Positions 54,505 to 62,980 of a stretch of DNA of 64,000 bases are shown piece by piece. The translations under genes were made by a program, and so were the position numbers. Positions within the stretch are counted from its first letter, which is position 1. Each line of letters begins with the position of its first letter. The DNA is from Pseudomonas sp. M30-35 (GTDB lineage Bacteria; Pseudomonadota; Gammaproteobacteria; Pseudomonadales; Pseudomonadaceae). Location: positions 2,914,001 to 2,978,000 of the forward strand of contig NZ_CP020892.1 in the NCBI RefSeq assembly GCF_002163625.1, written 5' to 3'. The notes beneath the pieces are model-generated. The model did no database searches. It was not told the origin of the DNA and saw only the letters and a list, made by a program, of their open reading frames with translations.

Positions 54505-56361
54505 ATGCAAGCCTTGAACGATACGATGGAATTCTCACGCCACAATGCCCTGCGCCGACTGATCCGCTGCCTATTTGCCGAAGGTATTCTCGATCGATCC
54601 CAGCTGATCGTCAGCGAGGATGGACACTCGGCAACCTTCCCTTTGCCAGACGCGACTCTGCTTTTTGAACGCATCCAAATGGCCCCGGCGAATACCGTTT
54701 GCAACGACGGCGAAGTTGTCTTGATCGACGCGAAACACGCTACACGCGTGCCTATCCGAACCCATCAACAATTGATTGATGCTCTGCGCTCAAGCTTCGA
54801 CTTTTCGCCCACAGATGAAGGCGTGGAAGGCCTAAAAGCCGACGTCGAAAACAGTGTCCAAAACGACATTCAGGCCAGACAGTATCGGCACGGTTGGAAC
54901 CAACAATTGGCCGCAGCGGCACGCACCACTGGACTTGGCTTCAGCGACTATCTGCGACAACATTGCAGCACCCAAGATGCCGCGATCTTGCTGGACCAAT
55001 GGGGCTCTCTTGAAGGACATCCCTACTACCCGACATGGAAGGCCCGTCCCGGCATGACGCCTGAAGAGGTCGAACAGTTTTCACCAGAGTTCAATGCCAA
55101 GGTAACCTTGCGTATTGCCGCCTTGCGCGCAGATATGCTGGCATCTGAGTCGATGCCTCACGTACGCGACTATCACAGCTGGTTCGCCAGTCAGTACCCC
55201 GCCCACTGGCAACGCTGGAAGGCCGCACTCAACGCCCGAGATCTGAACGAAAATGAGTGGTGGCCGTTGCCGATCCACTCCTGGCATTTAAACAACTATG
55301 TGCTCAGTACCTATGCAGCAGAAATCGAAGAAGGCATCTTAATAACAGAAGGCCCGGATATCGAAACGCTTCCAACCATGTCGTACCGCACCATGATGCC
55401 TGCCCAGGCGGGTGGCGCGCCGTTGATCAAGCTGCCGATAGCCGTATGGATGACCAGTGAGCAACGCAGCTTGCAGGCCAAATCAATCCACATGGGCCCC
55501 AGAATCAGTAAAGTGATCACACAAATTCTCGAAGCCGAAAACAGCTTTGATCAATCCTTGGAAATTTTCCCAGAGGAAATTGGCCTGCGCTTCAAACATG
55601 CCGTGACTCAGGACGACAACCCAGGCAAGCATCTGTCTGTGGTCTTTCGCCGCAGCCGCGAAGCGTTTGAGCGCACCGACCAAGGTCTACCGATCACGGT
55701 AGCCAGTCTGTTCACGCGCTTACCGCAGACTGAGCGACCACTGTTTACCGACCTGATCGAACGTGACGGAACACTGGCGACCCATGAGCAGGTCACAACC
55801 TGGTTCGCCCAGTACTGCAAAGTAGTGACCCACCCGGTTATCGCAATTTATATGCTGTACGGTATCGGACTCGAAGCTCACCAACAGAACACCATGATTG
55901 TGTTCTCGCCAGACGGCATCGCCCGCAGCGTGTTGATCCGCGACTTCGGCGATGGACGCACCTATGCACCGTTGCTGGAAGCACGCGGACATCGCCTGGC
56001 CCCTCATATCCAGCCGGGCATACTGCCCACTGTGTTCAGCGATGATATCGAACCGGTTCGCATGTTCGTTATCGACGCCTGCTTCCTGAGCCATCTACAT
56101 GAAATGGCGTTGGCCTTGAGCCGTGAATATGCGATAGAAGACACTCGTCTATGGGACATTCTGAGCGAACAGACACAACACGCATTCGCTGCCATCAAGG
56201 ACCGTGTTGACCCAAGCTTCTGGGATACCGAGCATAGAGCGTTTCTGCTCGAACCCTGGCCAACACGCTCACTGTTGAGAATGCACCTGCTCAAGTACTC
56301 TGATTACAGGCTGCAACACACCCTGACCAACCCACTCAGCACATCCGCTTTGCGAGGCTAA
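54505..56361 (+). CDS. IucA/IucC family siderophore synthetase (NIS synthetase)
   Basis: 618 aa, normal family length. Seen: LEGHPYYPTWKARPGM (usual HPxHPxxKxR, with the second His replaced by Tyr), SYRTMMPAQAGGAPLIKLPI, AVWMTSEQRSL (ATP-binding region), VVFRRSREAFERTDQGLP, and YGIGLEAHQQNTMIVFSPDG with catalytic-loop RDFGDGRTY. These enzymes adenylate a carboxyl group (citrate or a citryl intermediate) and form an amide or ester with an amine or hydroxyl. It is the only NIS synthetase in the window, whereas staphyloferrin B needs three. Starts 38 bases after the opine dehydrogenase stop. Confidence 0.93.
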   Translation: MQALNDTMEFSRHNALRRLIRCLFAEGILDRSQLIVSEDGHSATFPLPDATLLFERIQMAPANTVCNDGEVVLIDAKHATRVPIRTHQQLIDALRSSFDFSPTDEGVEGLKADVENSVQNDIQARQYRHGWNQQLAAAARTTGLGFSDYLRQHCSTQDAAILLDQWGSLEGHPYYPTWKARPGMTPEEVEQFSPEFNAKVTLRIAALRADMLASESMPHVRDYHSWFASQYPAHWQRWKAALNARDLNENEWWPLPIHSWHLNNYVLSTYAAEIEEGILITEGPDIETLPTMSYRTMMPAQAGGAPLIKLPIAVWMTSEQRSLQAKSIHMGPRISKVITQILEAENSFDQSLEIFPEEIGLRFKHAVTQDDNPGKHLSVVFRRSREAFERTDQGLPITVASLFTRLPQTERPLFTDLIERDGTLATHEQVTTWFAQYCKVVTHPVIAIYMLYGIGLEAHQQNTMIVFSPDGIARSVLIRDFGDGRTYAPLLEARGHRLAPHIQPGILPTVFSDDIEPVRMFVIDACFLSHLHEMALALSREYAIEDTRLWDILSEQTQHAFAAIKDRVDPSFWDTEHRAFLLEPWPTRSLLRMHLLKYSDYRLQHTLTNPLSTSALRG

Positions 56362-56364
56362 TTC

Positions 56365-57612
56365 ATGTTCCGTGCAGGTGCCTCTCAAGGTTCTCGTATC
56401 ACTATCCTGATCTATTTGCTGTTCGTGATTCAGCTGGTGTCCATGGGAGCCATGGAAATGAGTGGGCCATTCTGGCCAGTGTACCTGCGGGGACTGACAA
56501 CCTCAGATTCGCTGTTCAGTTTCGCCAGCATCGCAGTCTATGTCGGCCCAATGCTCGGCATCATGCTCACCAGCACCTTGTGGGGCCGGATTGGGGATCG
56601 TTACGGCCACAAGCTGATGATGATTCGGGCATTGGCTGGGCTTTCCCTGACGCAGCTGGGTCTCGCGTTGTCGAATGATATCGCCGTGATTTTGCTGCTG
56701 CGTTTCATCCAGGGAGCCTGTGCTGGCTACATTGCGCCAGCACAGGCCTATGGCGTGAGTATCGAAACTCCGGCACGTCGGGCTCGCCTGTTTGCAATCC
56801 TGCAAATATCAACCAATGTCGGCTCCTTACTCGGTGCAGTGGTGGGTGGTCTGATCCTCGATTACACCAACTTTTTCTGGATCAATATCAGCGCAGCAGT
56901 GATATGCGCGATCTGCACAGTGGTAGCTGCACTGACATTGCCGGATGTTGCTCCCGTGAAAAAAACGCTGCCTGCAACCGAGCAAGCTGTTGCCCCCCAA
57001 AACCTGTGGCGGAACAAGCACATGTTGTCGCTGCTCGGCGTCATGGGCATTCTTTTGCTGGCCCGCATGCTCCCGCAAACCTCTTTCTCGTTGTATGTCA
57101 GCTCTATCTTTGAGGTGAATAATTCGATTGTTGGGCTTTGCTACGGATTGCTGGCCATGGGCTTCATTTTGTCAGCAACCGCATGGTCCAGGCACTTCGA
57201 ACACCTATCCAAAGCCGACACATTGAAGCGCATCAGCTATGTGGTCATCGCCTGTGCCGTGCTTACCGCTCTGGCGGGCATGACGCGTCAGCCGCTGCTG
57301 TTCATTGCCGCCTATTTTGTCTGGGGTGTTTTGTTAGGAGCAACCACTCCAGTGCTGATGGCCTTGATATCGAAAACCGCGGATAACACCCAGCAAGGTC
57401 ACGTGCTGGGCATCGCCCAAAGCATTTCGCAGTTCGCCTCCATTGCCGGGATTTGCGTAGGAGGATTGCTGAGCCAGATCTATGGCCTGCAATACATCTA
57501 TTACTTTGTCGCCATTGCCTATTGCATTGCGATGCTACCGATTCTCGCACTTCGGTACTGGCCCACTATGACCGCTCCAGAACAAGTATCACCGAGCAAA
57601 CAGGCCCCCTAA
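56365..57612 (+). CDS. MFS transporter, putative siderophore exporter (SbnD-like)
   Basis: 415 aa with 12 predicted membrane segments. Motif A between segments 2 and 3 (GRIGDRYGHKLMMIRALAGL) and the related internal repeat are visible. Multidrug-type MFS proteins of this length in NIS clusters (SbnD, PvsC) export the finished siderophore. It starts four bases after the synthetase stop and precedes the aminotransferase gene by 29 bases, clearly within the operon. Substrate assignment rests on context. Confidence 0.9.
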   Translation: MFRAGASQGSRITILIYLLFVIQLVSMGAMEMSGPFWPVYLRGLTTSDSLFSFASIAVYVGPMLGIMLTSTLWGRIGDRYGHKLMMIRALAGLSLTQLGLALSNDIAVILLLRFIQGACAGYIAPAQAYGVSIETPARRARLFAILQISTNVGSLLGAVVGGLILDYTNFFWINISAAVICAICTVVAALTLPDVAPVKKTLPATEQAVAPQNLWRNKHMLSLLGVMGILLLARMLPQTSFSLYVSSIFEVNNSIVGLCYGLLAMGFILSATAWSRHFEHLSKADTLKRISYVVIACAVLTALAGMTRQPLLFIAAYFVWGVLLGATTPVLMALISKTADNTQQGHVLGIAQSISQFASIAGICVGGLLSQIYGLQYIYYFVAIAYCIAMLPILALRYWPTMTAPEQVSPSKQAP

Positions 57613-57641
57613 ACCTGCAATCTACCCGCACGAGGATCGCC

Positions 57642-58826
57642 ATGCTCGACCTATTGAAGTTACGCACAGACACGCCCGGCACTCTGCAGGTCATTCACCT
57701 CAACAGTGCTGGAGCCTCGCTAACTGCCACCCCGATACTTGATGTCGTCACCCGACATTTGCACAACGAGGCTTATTTGGGCGGCTATGAAGCAGCAGCA
57801 GCTGCAGCTCCAGAACTCGAAGCTGTGTATGTTTCGATTGCCCGACTGATCAACGCCGAGACCCGTGAGATTGCCGTTATCGAGAACGCCACTCGGGCCT
57901 GGGATATGGTGTTCTATGCGATCCCCTTCAAGCCCGGTGACGTCATCCTGACTTCGACCACCGAGTATGCCGGTAACTACATTCCCTACCTGCAACTCAA
58001 GCAGCGCTACGGCATAGAGATCGAAGTGATCCCTAACGACGAAACCGGCCAGGTCTCGTTATCAGCGCTGCAAACAAGGCTGAACCGGCCCGGCGTGGTG
58101 CTGGTGTCTCTGCCTATCATCGCTACAAACGGAGGCCCGATTCAGCCGGTGGTACAGATCGGAAAACTGTGTCGCGAAGCCGATGTGTTGTTTCTGCTCG
58201 ACGCCTGCCAAGGTGCCGGCCAACTGCCACTCGATGTAAAAGAGATCGGCTGTCACATGCTCACCGCAACGAGTCGTAAATACTTGCGGGGGCCGCGGGG
58301 CATGGGATTTTTATACGTTGAAAAAGATCTCTGTGAGCGTCTGGAACCGCCTTTTCTCGACCTGCACTCGGCTTCGCTGCTGACTGCCAGCAGCTTTAAA
58401 ATCCGCGAGGGCGCCCGCCGTTTTGAAAACTGGGAATGCAATATCGCCGCGAAACTCGGCTTAGGAGCGGCGACTGACTATGCGCTTGATGTAGGCCTAG
58501 ACCAGATATGGCAACGTATTCAGTCGCTGGCGACGTACCTGCGCCAATCCATATCGCAAACCCAAGGCTACAGCCTCCAGGATATGCCCGCGGCCTGTTC
58601 AGGCATCGTTACATTTACCTCGCAACAACATGGTTCTGCGCAATTGCAGAAGCGCCTGAGCACCGAGCCAAAACCGATCAACGTGTCGACCTCCGGCATG
58701 TACTCAACGCTGATCGACATGCAGCAACGCGGTTTACATGAAGTGACCCGCGCATCTGTTCATGCCTACAACACCGAAGAAGAAATCGATAAGTTCATCG
58801 ACGCCTTGAAACGCTTGGCGCAGTAA
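57642..58826 (+). CDS. Class V aminotransferase (cysteine desulfurase-like fold)
   Basis: 394 aa. AYLGGYEAAAAAAPELEAVY and VIENATRAWDMVFYAIPFK at the N-terminal part; LLDACQGAGQLPLDVKEIGC, with the PLP-stacking Asp; PLP-lysine in TATSRKYLRGPRGMGFLYVE. This is the isopenicillin-N-epimerase/desulfurase-like branch of class V enzymes. There is no obvious desulfurase active-site Cys loop. In this operon it may modify a diamino acid or supply an unusual amine or oxo acid, but staphyloferrin B synthesis has no counterpart, so the role is unknown. Start ATG 57642 has GAGGA six bases upstream. Confidence 0.88.
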   Translation: MLDLLKLRTDTPGTLQVIHLNSAGASLTATPILDVVTRHLHNEAYLGGYEAAAAAAPELEAVYVSIARLINAETREIAVIENATRAWDMVFYAIPFKPGDVILTSTTEYAGNYIPYLQLKQRYGIEIEVIPNDETGQVSLSALQTRLNRPGVVLVSLPIIATNGGPIQPVVQIGKLCREADVLFLLDACQGAGQLPLDVKEIGCHMLTATSRKYLRGPRGMGFLYVEKDLCERLEPPFLDLHSASLLTASSFKIREGARRFENWECNIAAKLGLGAATDYALDVGLDQIWQRIQSLATYLRQSISQTQGYSLQDMPAACSGIVTFTSQQHGSAQLQKRLSTEPKPINVSTSGMYSTLIDMQQRGLHEVTRASVHAYNTEEEIDKFIDALKRLAQ

Positions 58827-58889
58827 CAATTGCAGGCAACGCGATAAGCCTGCAGCGCTTGCAGACTAGGTGGCAGACAAACTACAATC

Positions 58890-58908
58890 GAGAATGATTA
58901 TCACTAAT
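58890..58908 (+). promoter_or_regulatory. Fur box upstream of fecI-type sigma gene
   Basis: GAGAATGATTATCACTAAT matches 14 of 19 positions of the Fur consensus by eye and ends 11 bases before the sigma factor ATG. It lies where the promoter of a Fur-repressed iron-starvation sigma factor is expected. Confidence 0.75.
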
Positions 58909-58919
58909 AAAATAATCCA

Positions 58920-59438
58920 ATGACTGATTCTTTCCCATCCACCTATGAGCATCACCTGCGCAACGTCGAGGTTCTCTACAGCGAGCATCAGGGCTGGCTG
59001 TATGCGTTTTTGCAAAAAAAAATAGGTAACACGATGGATGCGGCGGACCTGATGCAGGACACGTTCATCCGAATCCTGGCCGCCAAGTCACTGCCGATTA
59101 TTGAAGAGCCGCGGGCTTATTTGAGCTGTATCGCAAAAGGTATCCTCGTCAATTGGTACCAACGCAAGGCCCTCGAACGAGCCTACCTCGCCGCCTTGGC
59201 AGAGCTTCCCGAAGAACATGTGCCTTGTGCAGAAAGCAGCTTGATCATTCTGGAAACACTCCATGAAATTGACGCCATGCTTAACGCCTTGCCGCCGCTG
59301 GTGAAGCGCACTTTTCTACTGTCACAGATTGCCGGCATGAAGTATGCGGACATAGCCCAAGAGATCGGGGTGTCGCTGATCACGGTCAAACGCTATATGA
59401 AGCAAGCATTCATTCAGTGCCTGGCGGTCATGGAATAA
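58920..59438 (+). CDS. FecI-type ECF sigma factor (iron starvation)
   Basis: 172 aa. Sigma region 2 (LYSEHQGWLYAFLQKKIGNT, then DLMQDTFIRIL) and region 4 (LPPLVKRTFLLSQIAGMKYA, then VSLITVKRYMKQAF) are intact. FecI-type factors direct RNA polymerase to TonB-receptor genes after surface signalling. The stop codon overlaps the anti-sigma start (TAATG). Expected partner of the following FecR-like protein and STN receptor. Confidence 0.95.
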   Translation: MTDSFPSTYEHHLRNVEVLYSEHQGWLYAFLQKKIGNTMDAADLMQDTFIRILAAKSLPIIEEPRAYLSCIAKGILVNWYQRKALERAYLAALAELPEEHVPCAESSLIILETLHEIDAMLNALPPLVKRTFLLSQIAGMKYADIAQEIGVSLITVKRYMKQAFIQCLAVME

Positions 59439-60421
59439 TGTCGTCTTCTTATCTTAAAGATAACGCGCCCATTGACCCTGTGATTCTGGAGGAAGCAGCG
59501 GAATGGCTGATGCGCTTGAGTGCTGGATCCATCACCGATCAAGACCATATTCAATGGCAACATTGGCGCGCTAAAAGCACAGAACATGAGCGGGCCTGGA
59601 ACCGTGCAGAGCGGCTGCTGGGTAAGCTAGGCAACATTCCGCATTCACTGGCGATGCCTGCATTGGACCGCCCTGCCAACCCTCAACGCCGTGCGGCTTT
59701 GGGCCGTCTCGCGACAATACTGACGGTCGCACCCGTGGCGTGGCTTGTTTGGCAGTTAAACGAAACTCAAGGCTGGACCGCTGATTATCGCTCCTCCATC
59801 GGTGAACGTCGCAGCCTCGCGATGGAAGATGGCACCCAACTGACACTTAATAGCGATACCGCTATTGATGTTCAATTTGACGACTTCGAGCGTCTAATTG
59901 TCTTGCGTCATGGTGAGATTCTCACCCAAACCGCACCGGATACCCACTCCCCTACACGCCCCTTCCGGATCAATACCGCGCAAGGGCAAATGGAGGCACT
60001 GGGCACCCGTTTCAACGTACGCGGAGAATCCAGTCAAACACGTTTGGCCGTGTTGGAGGGAGCCGTCAAAGTGACGACGGCCGCTAGCAACGGCGATGAC
60101 AGCATCATTGTTAATGCCGGACAAAGTTTGGACTTCAGCGCTCACACCGTCGGTAAACTCAAGGTGGCCGACAGCACTCTGACCACCTGGACACAAGGCA
60201 TGCTGGTGGCCGACGCAATGCGTCTGGATGCCTTCATCGATGAGCTTTCCCGCTATCACCGAGGCTTCATACGCATAGAGCCCGCGCTTGCCGGGTTGCG
60301 CATATCTGGAGCCTTCCCCGTAGACGACACCCCGCGCGTCTTGAGCATGCTGGCGTCAACCTACTCACTCAAAGTGACTACACACATGAATGGTTATTGG
60401 GTGTTGCTGGCGGCTGCTTGA
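59438..60421 (+). CDS. FecR-type anti-sigma/transmembrane signal transducer
   Basis: 327 aa. N-terminal DUF4880-like cytoplasmic domain (VILEEAAEWLMRLSAGSITD, then WQHWRAKSTEHERAWNRAE), one membrane segment (LATILTVAPVAWLVWQL), and a periplasmic FecR domain (LGTRFNVRGESSQTRLAVLE) ending in a small STN-like C-terminal part (GAFPVDDTPRVLSMLASTYS). It relays ligand binding at the outer-membrane receptor to FecI. The ATG at 59438 overlaps the sigma stop by one base. An ATG seven codons earlier in frame lies inside fecI and is less likely. Confidence 0.94.
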   Translation: MSSSYLKDNAPIDPVILEEAAEWLMRLSAGSITDQDHIQWQHWRAKSTEHERAWNRAERLLGKLGNIPHSLAMPALDRPANPQRRAALGRLATILTVAPVAWLVWQLNETQGWTADYRSSIGERRSLAMEDGTQLTLNSDTAIDVQFDDFERLIVLRHGEILTQTAPDTHSPTRPFRINTAQGQMEALGTRFNVRGESSQTRLAVLEGAVKVTTAASNGDDSIIVNAGQSLDFSAHTVGKLKVADSTLTTWTQGMLVADAMRLDAFIDELSRYHRGFIRIEPALAGLRISGAFPVDDTPRVLSMLASTYSLKVTTHMNGYWVLLAAA

Positions 60422-60520
60422 TAGGCAATCAGAAAAAAGTTTTTTGTAAGTGATACTTTTTCTCATCTGAGCTGGCAATAAGGACAATAAACCTCATCTT
60501 GCAGAAAGGATTGTCCCGCC

Positions 60521-62947
60521 ATGACAGCTTTACGCAGCTTGCCCAAGCGCCACCCAGTAACCCTTGCCGTACGCAGCGCAATCATCAGCCTGGCTCTTGT
60601 CGGCAGTTGTGCAAACACTTGGGCTGCACCTATGCAATCGCTGGCCACATCCCCTGCAAAAGTGTTCAACATTCCGGCGGGCCCACTGGGGCATACGCTG
60701 TCGCGTTTTGCTGCTGAGACCGGAATTTCTCTGTCATTCGAGCCCGCGCTCACCGAAGGCCTGATGAGCCCCGGCGTATCAGGCAACTACTCGGCCGCCG
60801 ATGCAGCTGCCAGGTTACTGAGTGGCAGCGGCCTGGCAATGTCTCTGCGCCCAGATGGCAGTTACACCTTGGTCAAGCAACCTGCCTCCGGGGCTGATGT
60901 TGTAACACTGGCAGCCACCACCGTGATTGCCAGCCCTGAATCCAACTCCCTGCCGACCGCCTATCCTGGCGGGCAAGTCGCCAGAGGTGGACGCGTGGGT
61001 ATTCTGGGCAATAAAGACATCATGGACGTGCCTTTCAGCGTCACCAATTACACCTCCGAGCTCATACGCGACCAGCAAGCTACCACCGTAGCCGATGTAC
61101 TGGAGCGCGACTCTTCAGTGCGTTCTACCGGCCAAGTCGGTGGCGTGGTCGACTCGTTTTATATACGGGGCTTTCCGATCGGCGAAGGCAATTTGGGTGA
61201 GCTAGCATTCGATGGTGTTTACGGTGTTACGCCGAATTATCGTGTTTTCACGGATTACATCGAACGCATTGAAGTGGTCAAAGGACCCGGAGCGCTGCTG
61301 TACGGCATGTCACCTAACAGCGGCGTGGGTGGCGTCATCAACATCGTTCCCAAGCGCTCGCTTGAGCAAGACCTGACCCGTTTCACTGCCACCTACGGTT
61401 CAGACACCCAGGCCGGTGGCCACATTGATGTTAGCCGGCGCTTCGGTGAGGAAAACCGTTTCGGTGTACGTATCAACGCCAGCACCCAAGGCGGCGACAC
61501 CGTGCAGGACAATCAGTCGCGGGATGTCGACATTGGTGCCATTTCCCTTGACTACCGAGGCGACCGTCTACGCGCCACGCTGGATTTGATCGCCCAAGAA
61601 GAAAAGCTCGATGCACTCGCTCGCCCTTACCTGATATCAGCAGGCCTGGATGTTCCCTCCGCCCCCAACGGCACTAAAAACACAACTCAGGACTGGAGCT
61701 GGGCCAAAACCCGCGACAAGTCGGCCATGCTCGGTACTGAATACGACCTGAACGACAGGGTGACGGTTTTTGCTCACGCGGGCGGCGGCAAATCAGACGT
61801 ATCACGCCTGTCAGACCAGACCCCGCGAATCCTCAACGATGCTGGCGACACCGTAGTGACTCCGGGTTACTACAAATTCGAAGTTGATCGCTATACCGTC
61901 GACGCTGGCGGTCGTGCTTATTTCGAGACCGGGCCTGTTAGCCATACGGCGACACTGCAAGCCACTCGCTACCGCGATAAGTTGTCTCGGGGAATAAACA
62001 CTGGCACACCGATGACGTCCAACATCTACCACCCGACCGACCAACCCAAGCAACACATTCCGTCTCCTGATGTGATGAAAGTGTCCGAGACCGAATTGTC
62101 AGGCGTCGCACTGGCCGACACCATGGCAATCCTGGAAGACCGAGTTCAATTCACCTACGGCCTGCGCCGCCAGAATATTGAATCAACCAACTATTCCGGC
62201 GGGTCCGCTGTTGGCCCTTCATACGATGAAAGCGCAACCACACCACTGGCAGCTATTGTGGTCAAACCCTGGGAAAACGTCTCGCTGTACTACAACTACA
62301 TCGAAGGCCTGACCAAAGGCGATACCGCACCCGCCACCGCATCTAACGCGGGTGAAGTTTTCGCGCCTTACCGTTCACGCCAGAACGAAGTAGGCGTGAA
62401 AGTTGACTACGGCACCTTCTCCACCACCTTGAGTGCATTCCAGATCAAGAAGCCCAGCGCCGAACTCAACGGCACCGTTTATTCGGTACAGGGCAAACAA
62501 CGTAACCGCGGCATAGAGTTCAACACCTTTGGTGAGATCGCCCAAGGCACTCGGATATTGGGCGGTGTGACCTGGATAGACGCAGAACTGACCGATACCT
62601 CCACCACTGCCAACCGTGGCAACCGCCCCGTTGGCGTACCCGAAGTGCAAGCCAACCTCTGGCTGGAATGGGATACCCCGTGGGTGCAGGGTGTAACCCT
62701 GACTGGCGGCGCTATTTACACCGGCGAGCAGTATGTCGACCAGGCCAATACTCAGGAGCTGGATGCCTGGACGCGCTTTGATGTGGGTGCGCGCTACAGC
62801 ACCACCATCGCCGATCGAGCGACAACGTTCAGAGCGACAGTGCAGAACGTATTTGATCGCGAATACTGGTCGGGAGTTGCGTCATACAGTGCGTTCTCGC
62901 TGGGCGCACCCCGCACTTTGCTGATGTCAGCCTCGGTAGATTTCTGA
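60521..62947 (+). CDS. TonB-dependent siderophore receptor with N-terminal signalling (STN) domain
   Basis: 808 aa. Signal peptide ending NTWA|AP; STN domain (FNIPAGPLGHTLSRFAAETG, then LLSGSGLAMSLRPDGSYTLV); plug (DVPFSVTNYTSELIRDQQAT, VADVLERDSSVRSTGQVGGV, RIEVVKGPGALLYGMSP); and a 22-strand barrel ending LLMSASVDF. FpvA/FecA-like receptors with an STN domain both import a ferric siderophore and trigger a FecR/FecI cascade, and both partners are directly upstream. It most likely takes up the siderophore made by the adjacent operon. AGGA is about ten bases upstream of the ATG. Confidence 0.95.
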   Translation: MTALRSLPKRHPVTLAVRSAIISLALVGSCANTWAAPMQSLATSPAKVFNIPAGPLGHTLSRFAAETGISLSFEPALTEGLMSPGVSGNYSAADAAARLLSGSGLAMSLRPDGSYTLVKQPASGADVVTLAATTVIASPESNSLPTAYPGGQVARGGRVGILGNKDIMDVPFSVTNYTSELIRDQQATTVADVLERDSSVRSTGQVGGVVDSFYIRGFPIGEGNLGELAFDGVYGVTPNYRVFTDYIERIEVVKGPGALLYGMSPNSGVGGVINIVPKRSLEQDLTRFTATYGSDTQAGGHIDVSRRFGEENRFGVRINASTQGGDTVQDNQSRDVDIGAISLDYRGDRLRATLDLIAQEEKLDALARPYLISAGLDVPSAPNGTKNTTQDWSWAKTRDKSAMLGTEYDLNDRVTVFAHAGGGKSDVSRLSDQTPRILNDAGDTVVTPGYYKFEVDRYTVDAGGRAYFETGPVSHTATLQATRYRDKLSRGINTGTPMTSNIYHPTDQPKQHIPSPDVMKVSETELSGVALADTMAILEDRVQFTYGLRRQNIESTNYSGGSAVGPSYDESATTPLAAIVVKPWENVSLYYNYIEGLTKGDTAPATASNAGEVFAPYRSRQNEVGVKVDYGTFSTTLSAFQIKKPSAELNGTVYSVQGKQRNRGIEFNTFGEIAQGTRILGGVTWIDAELTDTSTTANRGNRPVGVPEVQANLWLEWDTPWVQGVTLTGGAIYTGEQYVDQANTQELDAWTRFDVGARYSTTIADRATTFRATVQNVFDREYWSGVASYSAFSLGAPRTLLMSASVDF

Positions 62948-62980
62948 GTTATGGCGTTCTGCAATCCACGGAGTATATAC

